Counted from the stretch's first letter, positions 1 to 12,210 are shown. The stretch is 64,000 nucleotides of DNA from Hibiscus mutabilis (GCA_019671005.1 CM033728.1:29897099-29961098); one strand, 5' to 3'. Numbers and translations are program-made. The notes: generated by a model not told the origin, from the letters alone.

Positions 1-832
1 GTTGCATCTTGGTAGTGTTGTATGTGAGTTTTTGGTATGACGAAATGGTTTAGATTTGAAAGAAACATTTTAAACAAGTCATTTGTGACCATTCAGGTCT
101 AAGCGTACCGGTACGCGTGTTCACATATCGGTACAGGAATCCATTTTAGGCTTGTGGTTCTGGTACGCGGGCTAGGTGTTCTGATACAGATATACTTTTT
201 AAGAGTAGTGTACCGATACTCAAATTTTTGTATCGGTACAGGAAGGCTGAGTTTGGCATGGGGTTTTGGTACACGGGTTTGAGGATTGGTACGAGCCTTT
301 GGTTTTGGTAAGACGTATCTGTACGCAGGGTCGTACCAGTACATGAGTTGGCTACTGGTTTTTAGCATTTGAAATGACAAGGGCATACCAAACTCAAGTG
401 TGGGTACCAATACCTGAGGCAGTTAAGTTAGTTAATGGTTTTGGTGAGGTTCTGTTTTCTTTTATTTTAGTCATTGGTTGTTGTTGAATCAATTGTATGA
501 GTATGGAGGATCTTTTTGAGCTGATTTTTGTCATGTGAGCATGTAACCTAACTAATTGAGAATTTGTAAACTTAATTTCAACTTTGGTCCTATAACTTAA
601 GGTTTTTACGTTTTAGTCCTCGTAAAGACTATGTTGCAATTGATCGCCTTTCTAAGAGTCGTTTCCTTTGAAAATTCACCTGCAACAAGTATGTTTAATA
701 ATTTGCATATAGACAAGATAAAAGGAAAATAAATGGATTGACTTTTCAGAACCTTTCACCAGTTTGCTTCGGCAAACCTAATGTAGTTCTCTCAGTTCGG
801 CCAGGCATCTAGGTCGAGTCGATGTGGTTACA
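1..832 (+). repeat. 5' LTR (3' portion only) of the Tekay-type element
   Basis: This stretch aligns by eye to 14951-15754 of the 3' LTR with small indels, from GTTGCATCTTGG to the terminal GTGGTTACA. It holds a cluster of GTATCGGTACG-like short palindromes at about 105-412. The end is fixed by the tRNA-Met primer site that follows. The LTR start lies outside the window. Confidence 0.88.
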
Positions 833-837
833 TTTGT

Positions 838-850
838 TGGTATCAGAGAC
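838..850 (+). other. Primer-binding site, tRNA-Met type
   Basis: TGGTATCAGAGAC lies 5 bases after the LTR end. It matches the usual plant TGGTATCAGAGC site that pairs with the 3' end of initiator tRNA-Met to prime minus-strand DNA. The last positions differ from the perfect site. Bases 851-1067 between it and gag look like untranslated leader; nothing else is seen there. Confidence 0.85.
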
Positions 851-1067
851 AGGTTACAAAAATTTGGGATATTGTTGTTTGATTAGCTGATGTTGTATGA
901 ATTGTACGGTGATTGTGTATATGTACGGTGTTTGAATTACATCATATTGGGGTATGAAATGGGAACACATTGCCTAATATCGAGGTTTTAAAATGTTTTA
1001 TAAGATAGTCTTGGATTCTTTGGCTGATGCTAGCCTAACTTTAATGTGTTTTGATACTTTTGATAGC

Positions 1068-2110
1068 ATGGCTCAGCGTGAGACGCGATCGATGGCTAAT
1101 ACTACCGGGTAAGGGTAGAATAATAAGATGGAAGAGAATTTCTCTAATGTTTTACCTCCTCCTCCTCCGATTGTTCCTCCATATGGTGTTAGGGTGGGTG
1201 AAGTACCCCAGGTTCACCAAGTGCCAGTATATGGTGATTTGACTCTGTTAGTTTAGGCAATAATGAGAGCTTTCCAAGTTGTGGTGGCTGAAGTGCAGGC
1301 ACAAGCACCGGTACCGGCTGTGGTGGCAAATCATGGGTTACCCATAGAGCATTTAAGGAGTTTAGGAGGTGAGGAATTTTAGGGTTTGAGTCATGAGGCA
1401 TCCGAGGGTTGGATGGAAAAGACGATTCGCATCTTGAATCAGATGGGATGTAATGAGGAGCGCAAGTTGGTTGCACCATGTCATTATTGTAGGGTGATGC
1501 ACATCATTGGTGGGTGACCACAATTGCTGGCATTCCGGAGGCAGATGTTACTTGGGAGTTCTTTTGAAGAGCTTCCAAGAGGAAGTACCTTGGTACCCAA
1601 TATTTGGTTATGAAAAAGCGCAAGTTCATGGCGTTGACTCAAGGTGGCATGTCCGTTGTTGAGTATGAGGTGAAGTTTGTCCGCTTGAGTCAGTAGGCTC
1701 TGCAGTTGGTTCTTGATGACCAGCAAAGATGTGACAGGTTCTTATATGGTTTTGTCAAGGACATTAAGATGTATCTCTTGGTTGCGTATTACACGAATTT
1801 TTATATGTTGGTCAACTGGGCCAAGGAAATTGAGCAGTCCTTGGGTGCACCAGTTTAGGCTGCGGGTGCGAGCTTGGGTAAGAGAGTGGCTAACTCTAGC
1901 TATTTTTGGAGGTAGAATAGAAAGTTATGGGACAAGAGACATAGGCCAGATCACAAGCGTGGTGGTGTAGTTGGCCAAGGTACTTAGGGAGCTCATGTTG
2001 TAGCGAAGTGTGAACGATGCGGTAGGCGCCACATAGGTATCTGCCAGGGTATGATAGAGGTTGTTGGATTTGTGGATCGTTGGATCACCTGAAGTGTGTT
2101 TGTCCTTGAG
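1068..2110 (+). pseudogene. gag remnant (Tekay-type chromovirus)
   Basis: Gag forms the particle that packages element RNA. The probable start ATG is at 1068, opening with MAQRETRS, and a TAA follows after 14 codons. The capsid part can be followed through several frames: a proline-rich segment near 1150, then GGEEF, a WMEKTIRILNQMG stretch and a HHWW-like motif near 1490-1515 typical of the retrotransposon Gag domain. Two CCHC-like zinc knuckles end it: C-x2-C-x3-H-x3-C at 2009-2044, and a second at 2062-2097 in a shifted frame. At least five stops and several frameshifts make it a clear pseudogene. I rely on motif order; exact ends are approximate. Confidence 0.75.
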
Positions 2111-2167
2111 CTGTGAGGGATGCACCGGTGCAAGGATGGTTAGAGGGGTACGACTCATGCCGCAACG

Positions 2168-2580
2168 GTGAGACCATGGGGTGGTGGACTGGCTCGGGTC
2201 TTTGCTCTCCTTGAGGGTCATAATGACATGGATGTGATCGCATATACCTTTACTTTGCAATCCTTGTCATTGTTATCTTTGATTGATTCAGGGTCTACTC
2301 ATTCATATATCTTGGGTGAGCATGCATCTTTGTTGAATGTTCCTGTTGAGATCCTTGATGTTGGTATGTTAGTAACTAGTTCTTTTGGTGAGACGATTAC
2401 TACTAGAAAGGTGTATAGACAGTGTCCTTTGGTTGTGCCAGGTGATGAGTTTGCCGCAGATCTGATGGAGTTGCCATTCCATGGTTTTGATATCATGTTG
2501 GGTATGGATGGGTTGAGTGAGCACAAGGCGGTTGTGGATTGTGAAGCCAAAAAGGATTTCTTTGAGGTTAGCTGACAATT
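2168..2580 (+). pseudogene. Retroviral-type aspartic protease remnant
   Basis: The protease cleaves the Gag-Pol polyprotein. An open stretch of about 135 codons holds the active-site motif DSGSTHS about 40 residues in, with the catalytic Asp present. The typical C-terminal FDIMLGMD...L segment follows about 70 residues later; the usual Trp of GMDWL is Gly here. This part reads without a stop, so protease is the best preserved domain of the element. The ATG at 2168 is probably not a real start, because the domain belongs to a continuous Gag-Pol frame. Reading continues with a frameshift towards the reverse transcriptase from about 2600. Confidence 0.85.
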
Positions 2581-2809
2581 ATGAAGTTGTGTGGTTGGCA
2601 AGAATGTAAAGTTCTTGTCTATTGTTGTTTCGTCTACCCAAGCGGAAAAGTTGATGCAAGGAGGTTGCCAAGCTTATTTGGCTATTGTGATGAATCTTGA
2701 AGCCAAGAGTGTTTGAGTGTAGGACATTCAAGCTATTTTTGATTTTTCGAAGGTTTTCCTTAAGAGTTGTGTAGTTTACTACCAGATAGAGAGGTAGAAT
2801 TCAGTATAG

Positions 2810-3645
2810 AGTTGTTTACGGGTACGACACCAATGTCCATTACTCCGTATAGGATGGCACCGAAGGAGTTAAAGTCACAGCTTTAGGAGTTGGTGGTTCA
2901 TGGGTTCATTCGACCGAGTGTTTCTCCTTGGGTGCTCTTGTTATTTTTTTGTAAAAAAGAAGGATGGTAGGATGCATATGTGTATTGATTACCGACAGTT
3001 GAATAAGCTAACGGTGAAGAACAAGTACCCATTGTCGCAAATCGATAACTTGTTCGATCAGTTTTGTGGAGTAGCAGTGTTTTCCAAGATAGATTTGAGA
3101 TTGGGATATTATCAGTTGAAGGTTAAGGATGAGGATGTGCCTTTTGGTTTGAAAAATGCTCTAGTGGCATTCATGGATATGATGAATATGGTGTTCCATG
3201 AATATCTTGATCAGTTTGTCGTGGTGTTCATAGATGATATTCTTGTGTACTCGCGTACCGAGGAGGAACATGATCGACATTTGTGGGTTATGTTGTAAGC
3301 GTTGAAGGATAATCAGTTGTTTGCTAAGCTGAGCAAGTGCGAGTTTTGGCTCAAGGAGGTAATGTTCATTGGACATGTGGTTTCCGTGGAGGGTATTCGT
3401 GTTGATCCATAGAAAATTAAGCCTATCCTTAATTGGAAGCAACCTAAGTCTGTATCGGAGGTGCGTAGTTTTCTTGGTTTGGCTGGTTATTATCGTCGTT
3501 TTGATGAGAGGTTTTCGAGTATTACAACACCATTAACAAAACTGTTGCAAAAGAATGTTCCTTATGTGTGGACGGAGAGGCAACAACACAGTTTTGAGAA
3601 GTTGAAGGAGGTTTTGACACATGCACCTATGTTGATTCAACCATA
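2810..3645 (+). pseudogene. Reverse transcriptase remnant with a 16-codon in-frame deletion
   Basis: Reverse transcriptase copies element RNA into DNA. The N-terminal leader (PYRMAPKEL near 2850, with a TAG soon after) precedes a frameshift near 2930. Then comes VKKKDGR...CIDYRQLNKLTVKNKYPL, and the catalytic box FIDDILVYS at about 3230-3255 keeps both aspartates. Between DEDVP and PFGL the family normally has about 16 residues (a KTAFRTRYGHYEF-like segment); here they are missing without a frame change (about 3139-3142). A TAA interrupts at 3297. The thumb and connection part, with SFLGLAGYYRRF at 3470-3510, continues in another frame. The missing segment includes conserved core residues, so it would be inactive even without the stops. 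Confidence 0.88.
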
Positions 3646-4022
3646 ATCGGGGAATGAGTTTGTGGTTTATAGAGATGTGTCATATGTTGGGTTGGGTTGT
3701 GTGTTGATGAAAAGTTGTAAGGTTGTGGCCTATGCATCAAGACAGTTGAAGGTTCATGAGCGCAACTATCCAACTCATGATAGCTTGCAGTTGTGGTTTT
3801 TGCCTTGAAAATCTGGAGGCATTATCTTTATGGTAAAAAGTGTGTGGTTTTTACGGATCACAAGAGTTTGAAGTATTTGATGTCTAAAAAGGATTTAAAT
3901 CTTAGGCAACAAAGATGGTTGGAGTTGCTTAAGGATTACGACTTGACAAATGAGTACCATCTTGGTAAAGCCAATGTGGTTGCAGATGCATTGAGTCGTA
4001 AGGTTGCGTTGAGCTTAGAGCT
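3646..4022 (+). pseudogene. RNase H domain remnant
   Basis: RNase H removes RNA from the RNA-DNA hybrid during reverse transcription. After a TAA at 3645 the reading resumes with YRDVSYVGLGCVLM (first catalytic Asp region, near 3670). A frameshift near 3790 leads into ALKIWRHYLYG, then TDHKSLKYL (second Asp region) and the usual end VVADALSRK near 3990-4010. Order and spacing are normal for the Ty3 family. The integrase reading follows directly after another shift. Confidence 0.85.
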
Positions 4023-5170
4023 ATGTTTGCAAGGATGAGCGTGAAACGAGAAGGTGGGTTGTTGGCTGAGTTTCAAGTTAAGCCTACGCTATCACAGATG
4101 ATTAAAGCTAAGCAACCGTTTGATGACTCATTGGTTGAGCATGTTAAGGATATATTAGAGGGTAATTCGATGGATTTTCATTTTGATGATGATGGAGTTT
4201 TGTGCTTCAAGGGTCGAATAGTGGTGCCGGATGATCCGGAGTTGAGGGACACTATTTCAAAGGAGGCACATTCTAGTCGTTTTGCTATGCATCCCGGTAG
4301 TGTTAAGATGTATCGCGGGTTGAAGGATGCATACTATTGGGTTGGGTTGAAAAAGGATGTGGCTGAGTTTGTTTCCAAGTGTATGGTGTTTCAGCGGGTT
4401 AAGGCTGAACATCAGTTTCCATCCGGGTTGTTGCAACCATTGAAAATTCCAGAGTGGAAATGGGAGAGTATCACCATGGATTTCATGACAGGGTTGCCAT
4501 TGACACCAGTTAAAAAGGATTCCATTTGGGTGATTGTTGATCGGTTCATGAAGTGCACACATTTCCTACCGATGCATACGCCGAATACCTTGGACAAGTT
4601 AGCAAATTTGTATATTGCTGAGATTGTGCGTTTGCACGGGGTACCTAAGTCTATTGTTTTAGATAGAGATTCGAGGTTTACGGCAAGGTTCTGGAGAAGT
4701 TTACACTAGGTTTTGGGTTCGAGGTTGAGTTTCAGCACCGCGTATCACCCCGAGACGAATAGGCAGTCTGAGTGGGTTATCCAGGTTTTGGAGGATATGC
4801 TGAGGAGTTGTATTATAGAGTTTCAAGGAAACTGGGAGAAGCATTTACCTTTGGTTGAATTTGCTTATAATAATAGTTACCAAGCTATTATCCAGATGGC
4901 TCTATATGAGGCTTTGTATGGCCGGAGGTGTCGTACGTCCTTGTGTTGGGCTGAGGTAGGGGAAAAGCATGTTTCCCTGCCAAGTGTGTTGAAAGACACG
5001 GATGAAAAAGTAAAGTTTGTGTCCAATCGCTTGAAAGCGACAATGGATCGGTAGAAATCTTATGCGGATTTGAAGCGTAGGGAAGTTGAATATGCGGTGG
5101 GCGATCGTGTATTCTTGAAAGTGTCACCATGGAAAAAGGTGATGAGAGTTGGACGTAAGGGTAAGCTTAG
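4023..5170 (+). pseudogene. Integrase remnant, N-terminal and catalytic parts, cut by a nested element
   Basis: Integrase inserts the DNA copy into the genome. The zinc-binding region has both His (EAHSS...HPGS, about 4265-4295) and the first Cys (SKCMVF, about 4375). The second Cys, normally CxxC, is Phe here (TTT for TGT). The catalytic core keeps all three acidic residues: ITMDF near 4475, VLDRDSRF near 4660 and QSEWVIQ near 4765. A TAG at 4708 and a frameshift separate the last Asp from the Glu, and another TAG lies at 5053. The reading stops at 5170, where the nested element begins, and resumes at 11840. Except for the Cys change, the domain order and motif wording match Tekay/Del integrases. 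Confidence 0.9.
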
Positions 5171-7988
5171 TGCAACACCCCTTCTGTATCCATTGTCGAG
5201 TACAGGTCAGATTTGTCATTTAGCATTTACAATCTATCATAGATGTAAATTCAATAAAAGCTTGTTTCTTTTATCACATAAAATATGACATTCTAAATTA
5301 GTCATTTAGCTAATCGCGTAAAATTTAAAACTTAAATTTTATTTTTTATTTTTATTTTTTTATGTTCAATTCGAACCTAGTTTCAAGCAGCAACTAGGCA
5401 GTTTACATCTAAATCATATGACTAATTAAACTGCTTAAAATCTCCCTAATTTACAAATCATTTAAATAGTAAATAAAATACGATTAAACTAACTATTTTC
5501 TAACCACATACATATTAGAGCAGCCAAAACATTAACAAAAATACATGCCAACTAGTAATATCAAAAGATAACATCAAAGATGTCATACTGATACTGATAT
5601 TCGGCTCTCCAAAATATGATGATGTCCACTACTGCTCCTTACTTCTTGTGCTCGTTAATATCTACGAGTGAAACAATCACACGCTAAGTATATACTTAGT
5701 GAGGCAATATAAAATAATTAAATCATTTCTTTGCAAAGTAATAATGGAAATAAATAAAATGCAATATAACTATCAAAAAGGATTTGAAAATTATAAAGAC
5801 TGACTTATCAAAACCATTCCCCTTTTTCGTAACCTGTAAGAATCTCAATATTCATATATATATATATATACAATACATGTTATATCAATACGATCCATTA
5901 TATTTTCAATTTTAATATAGCCCAATGTACTATGGATGAGAATACATGGTATGCGAGTCAATGATGAGAATGCACATGTGCTGACATCAACCAATTTGTT
6001 GTGCCATAATAAAACAATTTATCAATGTATCGATATCAATGTATCAATGTCAATGTATCAATGTAAATAGTACCGAAACTTAACGGCATCAGTAATAACG
6101 ATAGGTCATAGTTGTAGAACACAACTCACTGTATCACTGCCGTAATTTAATAGCAGTATTAACCGATAGGTCATAGCTGTAAAACACAGCTCATTGTATC
6201 ATTACTGTAATTTAACAGCAATATTATATCAATATACTCCACCTCTTTGGCATGCCAATATACCAAGACTCTCAATAATCATACAATGGGCTTTTTGCAC
6301 AATTCACTATTATGAACCTTTCATTCATTTCGACAATATCAATAGATCAAAATCAATAATTTTAACATATAAAAATATACATAGGGCAGTTCATACCTTA
6401 AATCATTCATAAAACTATTCAAAACTATTTAATATAAATCAAATCCTTTTCTTTCAACATTTGAGGTTGACTTATCACAAGTCTTCCTCGTATAATAATT
6501 AAATAAATAAGATTGCACCCACCTTTGCATCACTAATAAGCTGTACTATTACTTCCAACCTTACAATTGAATTTTATCTTTATCAGCAGCGTTGCTTGTA
6601 TCCCGATTACGATCTACACAACATTTCAACAACACATACCATTCAAGGTACATGTTAGTATCATACTAACATTGATACATGTTAGGAATAATATTTCCTA
6701 ATAATTCTTTAAGTTTCCAAAATATTCATTTTAGTCCTAAGGACTCTTTTTAAACTTCCAACCAACATTTTCAAGTCCAAACCTTACATTTCTCATTCTT
6801 TACACTTGAGGACCCAGACTTTAAAATTTTACATAGTAGTCCTTGAATTTACCAAAATTTCAAATTGGTCCCCAAAGTTAACACAACTTCAAAATCAACC
6901 TTCTAATCACTTTAACTTAATTTTCCAACACAATACACATCAAAAACGAGCTTAACAACCAAACCCCTAAACTTTTCAAAATTTACAACTTAATCCTCAA
7001 CACTTTATAAACTTCCACATTAGTCCAAATAACTTTCTAAAGCTTACAAAATCATCCTTACACCATTTATAACCTTGGGAAAATTTTCCATAATTTTGCC
7101 AATATTTTCTACCATGGCCGAAAACCAAAGGTCACTTTGATCAAACTTTACATTTTGATTCAAGCATGAATTCAACCTCAAGACAACATATTCAAGCTTC
7201 TAACATCATTCTCACTTCAAATAAAAATTTTGCAAGAGTTTCCCCTAATTTTTCCAGTTTCCCCAAATTCAATCTACACCATAATTCATGGAATTTTCAC
7301 TATTTGCAAGCTTGAAACAACATCACAACATCATATTTAATCAAAAGAATCCATAAACATGAAAATCCAACTTGTTCTTCATAAACCCTATCCCTAAACT
7401 CAACATATAGACATGGAAACTACTCAAAATTTATACCAAATGAAAGAGAATTTGATGGAGATAAATTTTCTATTTCGTGTCTTGATCCAAAAACCAACTA
7501 AATCTTGATAAAATTTGAATAAGAAATCCTTTCTTACCTTGCTATATGTTTCGGCAATGAATGAAGAAGATGGTGAAATTTTCTAGCTTTTTCATCATTA
7601 ATTATAATGACAAATGACATTTTATTCTTAAAACCAATATAAAAATCTCCACTAATAGTGTAATGACCAATTTGCCCATCAGTTATAACAAATAGGATCA
7701 CAACACTTGTCTTGTTTTATCCAAAATAATCAATTTAACATAAAAAGTAAGGGGAAATTGACCAAAATGCTGTTAATGAATCTTGGTATTTTCAAAAATG
7801 CCATTATCCCTTATTTACTCAAATACTGTATAGAATCGAATCCAAATTGAATCAAAACGATCCCAAAACTTAACACCATATTCTTTAAGTCTATCTAAGA
7901 CTCCCATAAAATCTTCATAATTTTTTGAGTTCGAATAGTCATCTGAATTAATTCTTGAAACTTATTCCCTTTATAGCTTTTTACACAA
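5171..7988 (-). repeat. Left (3') LTR of the nested element, inner end missing
   Basis: It matches 8891 onward base for base for long stretches, with scattered differences and an extra AT repeat at 5854-5870. Homology stops near 7988, at the equivalent of about 11610 in the right LTR. The last 200 or so bases of the LTR, including its inner terminus, are therefore absent and replaced by the fragment at 7989-8257. No coding capacity is supported in it. Confidence 0.85.
5854..5870. repeat. AT microsatellite
   Basis: A run of alternating A and T inside the left LTR. The right LTR lacks it at the matching place (near 9530), so it expanded, or was lost, after the LTRs separated. Confidence 0.9.
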
Positions 7989-8257
7989 ATCCCGTCCCAA
8001 ATATTAATATTAATAAAGTAGTAATTATTAAAGTACCAATTTTGGGCGGTGTGGGGGTGCTAATCCTTCCCCATCCGTAACCGACTCCCGAACCCAACAA
8101 TTTTCAAATCTCTGGTCTTATGGTGTTCGGCCTACCTAAGTGGCCGGTGGCGACTCCAATTTCAAAATAAAAAACGATTTTTGCAAAACCCTCACGAAAG
8201 ACATTATTTTAAAATAATAGATAAAACATCATTTTTAGCGAAACGGGCATCTCTACA
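7989..8257 (-). repeat. Fragment resembling a Tat/Ogre-type LTR or leader
   Basis: Read on the minus strand this piece starts TGTAGAGATG and contains GGAGTCGCCACC, then GGGTTCGGGAGTCGGTTACG and a TAGCACCCCCA-like segment. That order is familiar to me from many dicot Tat/Ogre-like retrotransposon ends. It does not belong to the LTR on either side. The family label is from memory and uncertain. Confidence 0.45.
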
Positions 8258-8264
8258 CCTTGCT

Positions 8265-8725
8265 TCAAGTTGAGGAATTGTTGTTTTGCTCTGGAGGGAT
8301 ATGCATCGTAGCATTGGTCCACCAGAATCTAGCTTGTCCTCGAAGCAAAGAGACAGCTCCATCCATCTTATCAGTTTTCGAGCAGTGGAAACCCTCTAAC
8401 ATAATCCTTAAATCATTTAACCACATGTCAGCGGTTACAGGACCTTCATCTGCTTCTCCTTTGAATTTAGGTGCTCCCAAACTCTTTAATTTTTAGTAAA
8501 AGACATTCGAGAACTAGGGGGAGCTAATGGATGAAAACGCATCAGAACTGTTTCCAATGCCTGAAGAAAAGTGCTTTGGTCCTGCACAGGCATTCCCTAC
8601 TGTGATGGTGCTTTTTCCTATTCCGGTTGAGCTGGAGGATTATTATTAACCATATTATTCTCACTTCCAACTTCTTCTGGAACCTCATGCTCCGTAGCCT
8701 ATCTGGAACCTTCTGATTCAGCCAT
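8265..8725 (-). pseudogene. gag remnant of the nested element
   Basis: On the minus strand a probable start ATG at 8725 opens MAESEGSR and meets a TAG at once, with two more stops soon after. Further on, an open stretch ending near 8265 carries FKGEAD, a WLNDLRIMLEGFHCS segment and RGQARFWW. These are the hallmarks of the retrotransposon Gag domain (F-x-G..., ...G-x-A-x-x-WW). The reading then runs into unrelated sequence at 8257. Only the N-terminal half of Gag is left and no zinc knuckle is seen. Its place next to the right LTR and primer site fits a Gag start. Confidence 0.7.
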
Positions 8726-8871
8726 CTATAATCACGTAATCACTACCTTAGTAAGGAGCGACATTCATCAAAAATATAAACATTAAATCAGTAATTTTTG
8801 ACATCCTAGTGGCATATACACACTTTTCAACAAAAACAACTTTCATTTTGGCCGAGAACCAACTAAACCTA

Positions 8872-8885
8872 TTGCTCTAATACCA
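8872..8885 (-). other. Primer-binding site of the nested element, tRNA-Met type
   Basis: On the minus strand it reads TGGTATTAGAGCAA, one base off the common TGGTATCAGAGCAA site for initiator tRNA-Met. It lies 5 bases inside the right LTR. It proves that this LTR is the 5' one and that the element points to the left. Confidence 0.85.
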
Positions 8886-8890
8886 ATAAA

Positions 8891-11834
8891 TGTAATACCC
8901 CTTCACGTATCCATTGTTGAATACAGGCCAGAGATGTCATTTAGCATTTACAATCTATCATAGATATAAATTCAATAAAAGCTTGTTTCTTTTATCACAT
9001 AAAATACGACCTTCTAAATTAGCCATTTAGCAAATCGCATAAAATTTAAAACTTAAATTTTATTTTTTTTATTTTTTTATGTTTAAATTTGAACCTAGTT
9101 TCAAGCATCAACTAGGCAGTTTACTTCTAAATCATATGGCTTATTAAACTACTAAAAATCTGCCTAATTTACAAATCATTTAAATAGTAAATAAAATACG
9201 ATTAAACTAACTCTTTTCTAACCACATACATATCAGAGCAGCCAAAACATTAACAAATATACATGCCAACTAGTAATATCAAAAGATAACATCAAAGATG
9301 TCATACTGATACTGATATTTGGCTCTCCAAAATATGATGATGTCCTCTACTGCTTCCTTACTCCTTGTGCTCCTTAATATCTACGCGTGAAACAATCACA
9401 TGCTAAGCATATACTTAGTGAGGCAATATAAAATAGTGCAATGTAACTATCAAAAAGGATTTGAAAATTATAAGGACTGACATATCAAAACCATTCCCCT
9501 TTTTCGTAACATGTAAAACTCTCAATATTTATATATCAATACGATCCATTGTACTTTCAATTTCAATATAGCCCAATGTACTATGGATGAGAATACATGG
9601 TATGCGAGTCAATGATGAGTATGCACATGTTTTGACATCAACCAATTTGTTGTGCCATAATAAAACAATATATCAATGTATCAATATCAATGTATCAATG
9701 TCAATTACCAATGTAAACACTACTGTAACTTAACGTCATCAATAATAACGATAGGTCATAGTTGTAGAACACAACTCACTGTATCACCGCCTGTAACTTA
9801 ACAATAGTATTAACCGATAGGTTATAGCTGTAAAACACAGCTCACTGTATCATTACTGTAATTTAATAGTAATATTATATCGATATACTCCACCTTTTTG
9901 GCATGCCAATATACCAAGACTTCAATAATCATACAATGGGCTTTTTGCACAATTCACTATTATGAACCTTTCATTCATTTCGACAATATCAATAGATCAA
10001 AATCAATAATTTTAACATATAAAAATATGCATAGGGCAGTTCATACCTGAAATCATTCATAAAACTATTCAAAACTATTTAATATAAATCAAATCCTTTT
10101 CTTTCAACATTTGAGGTTAACTTATCACAAGTCTTCCTTGTATAATAATTAAATAAATAAGATTGACTCACCTTTGCCTCACTAATAAGCTGTACTATTA
10201 CTTCCAACCATACTTTTGAATTTTATCTTTATCAACAGCCTTGCTTGTATCCCGATTACAATCTACACAACATTTCAACAACAAATACCATTCAAGGTAC
10301 ATGTTAGTATCATACTAACATTGATACATGTTAGGAATAATATTTCCTAATAATTCTTTAACTTTCTAAAATATTAATTTTAGTCCTAAAGACTCTTTTT
10401 AAACTTCTAACCAACATTTTCAAGTCCAAACCTTACATTTCCCATTATTTACACTTGAGGACCCGGACTTTAAAATTTTACACACTAGTCCTTGAATTTG
10501 CCAAAATTTCAAATTGGTCCGCAAAGTTCACATAACTTCAAAATCAACCTTCTAATCACTTTAACTTAATTTTCCAACACAATACACTTCTAAAACAAGC
10601 TTAACAACCAAACCCCTTAACTTTCCAAAATTTACAACTTAATCCTCAACACTTTATAAACTTCTACATTAGTCCAAATAACTTTCTAAAGCTTACAAAA
10701 TCATCCCTACACCATTTATAACCTTAGGAAAATTTTCCATAATTTTCCCAATATTTTCTACCATAGCTGAATGCCAAAGGTCACTTTGACAAAACTTTAC
10801 ATTTTGATTCAAGCATGAATTCAACCTCAAAACAATATAATCAAGCTTCTAACATCATTCTCACTTCAAATAAAATTTTTGCAAGAGTTTCCCCTAATTT
10901 TTCCATTTTCCCAAAATTCAACCTACATCATAATTCATGGAATTTTCACTTTTGCAAGCTTGAAACAACATCACAACATCATATTTAATCAAAAGAATCC
11001 ATAAACATGAAAATCCAACTTGTTCTTCATAAACCCTAATCCCCAAATTCAACATATAAACATGGAAACAACTCAAAAATTTTACCAAATGAAAGAGAAT
11101 TTGATGGGGATAAATTTTCTATTTCATGTCTTGATCCAAAAACCAACTAAATCTTGATAAAATTTGAATAAAAAAATGCTTTCTTACCTTGCTATATGTT
11201 TCGGCAATAAAGGAAGAATTTTCTTCATTAATTATAATGACAAATGGCATTTTATTCTTAAAAACCAATAGAAAAATCTCCACTAATAGTGTAATGACCA
11301 ATTTGCCCATTAGTTATAACCAATAAGATCACAACACTTGTCTTATGTTATCCAAAATAATCAATTTAACACAAAAAGTAAGGGCAAAATGACCAAAATG
11401 CCATTAATGAGTTTTGGTATTTTCAAAAGTGCCATTATCCCCTATTTACTCAAATATTGTATAGAATCGAATCAAAACGATCCCAAAACTTAACACCATC
11501 TTCTTTTAGTCTATCTAAGACTCCCATAAAATCTTTATAATTTTTTGAGTTTGAATAGTTATCTGAATTAATTCATGAAACTTATTCCCTTTATAGCTTT
11601 TTACACAAACCCATACCAAAAATTTGATTTCCATCAAAATTATTATACCGGATAAAATATTCATTTTTGCCATAAAAATAATTATTGGGAAAATTACCAT
11701 GTTGGTCACTAAATGTTTCCTAACTTTTCACTTTTGTCACCAAACTTTGAATTTTTACGTTTTAGTCACTGAACTAAAACCACCAACTTTTAAATCTTTG
11801 CAATTTAGTCGCTAACCAATATTGGGGTATTACA
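8891..11834 (-). repeat. Right (5') LTR of the nested element
   Basis: A complete LTR of 2944 bases that begins TGTAATACCCC and ends GGGGTATTACA on the plus strand, so its ends form inverted repeats. It is followed by the CTTAG target duplication. The LTR is AT-rich with no supported gene; short open frames in it are chance. Confidence 0.9.
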
Positions 11835-11839
11835 CTTAG

Positions 11840-12210
11840 TCCGAGGTTTATTGGATCGTACGAAGTTATTGAGCGTGTAGGTCATGTGGCTTATCGGTTG
11901 AGGTTGCCTCCTAAGCTAGAGAAAATATATGACATGTTTCATGTATCTATGTTACGGAGGTATTGGTCGGATCCTTCACTAGTTATGCCGGTGGAGCATA
12001 TAGAGTTGAGGTTGGGTTTATCCTACGATGTGGAACTGGTGGAGATCCTTGATTCCAGCAGTAAAGTTCTTCGTGGTAAGACGATTGAACTTGTAAAGGT
12101 CTTGTGGTGACAATGAGGTGTTGAGGAAGCCACTTGGGAAAGCAAGGAGGATATGTTGGAGCAATTTCTGCATTTGTTTCCTCCAGGTAATTTTGAGGAT
12201 AAAATTTCTT
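11840..12210 (+). pseudogene. Integrase C-terminus with chromodomain-like tail (continuation of 4023-5170)
   Basis: The host integrase resumes here after the nested element. It reads GSYEVIERVGHVAYRL, then FHVSMLRRYWSDPS and a tail with VEILD near 12040. After VKVLW come TGA and a second TGA two codons on. In the same frame the reading then continues EEATWE and ends NFEDKIS followed by TAA at about 12210. The EEATWE-type element after VxVxW is the tail I associate with the chromodomain-like (CHDCR) end of Tekay-type integrases, which is thought to guide insertion into particular chromatin. The end of pol lies directly before the polypurine tract. Confidence 0.85.

Larger units (their letters stand above)
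5171..11834 (-). mobile_element. Nested minus-strand non-autonomous LTR element, pol deleted
   Basis: This element sits inside the integrase of the Tekay-type host. A 5-base duplication CTTAG flanks it (5166-5170 and 11835-11839), and the host reading frame resumes after it. Ends are TGCAACACCCC and GGGGTATTACA. Two long direct repeats (5171-7988 and 8891-11834) are the LTRs. A tRNA-Met primer site next to the right LTR reads on the minus strand, which sets the orientation. Only about 900 bases lie between the LTRs: a gag remnant and a fragment of other origin (7989-8257). No protease, reverse transcriptase or integrase is visible, so it must have moved with enzymes supplied by another element, or lost pol after insertion. 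Confidence 0.9.

Noticed and set aside
11119..11815. Several short open frames in 11119-11815
   Set aside because: They are AT-rich chance frames inside the nested element's LTR; the sister LTR does not keep them.
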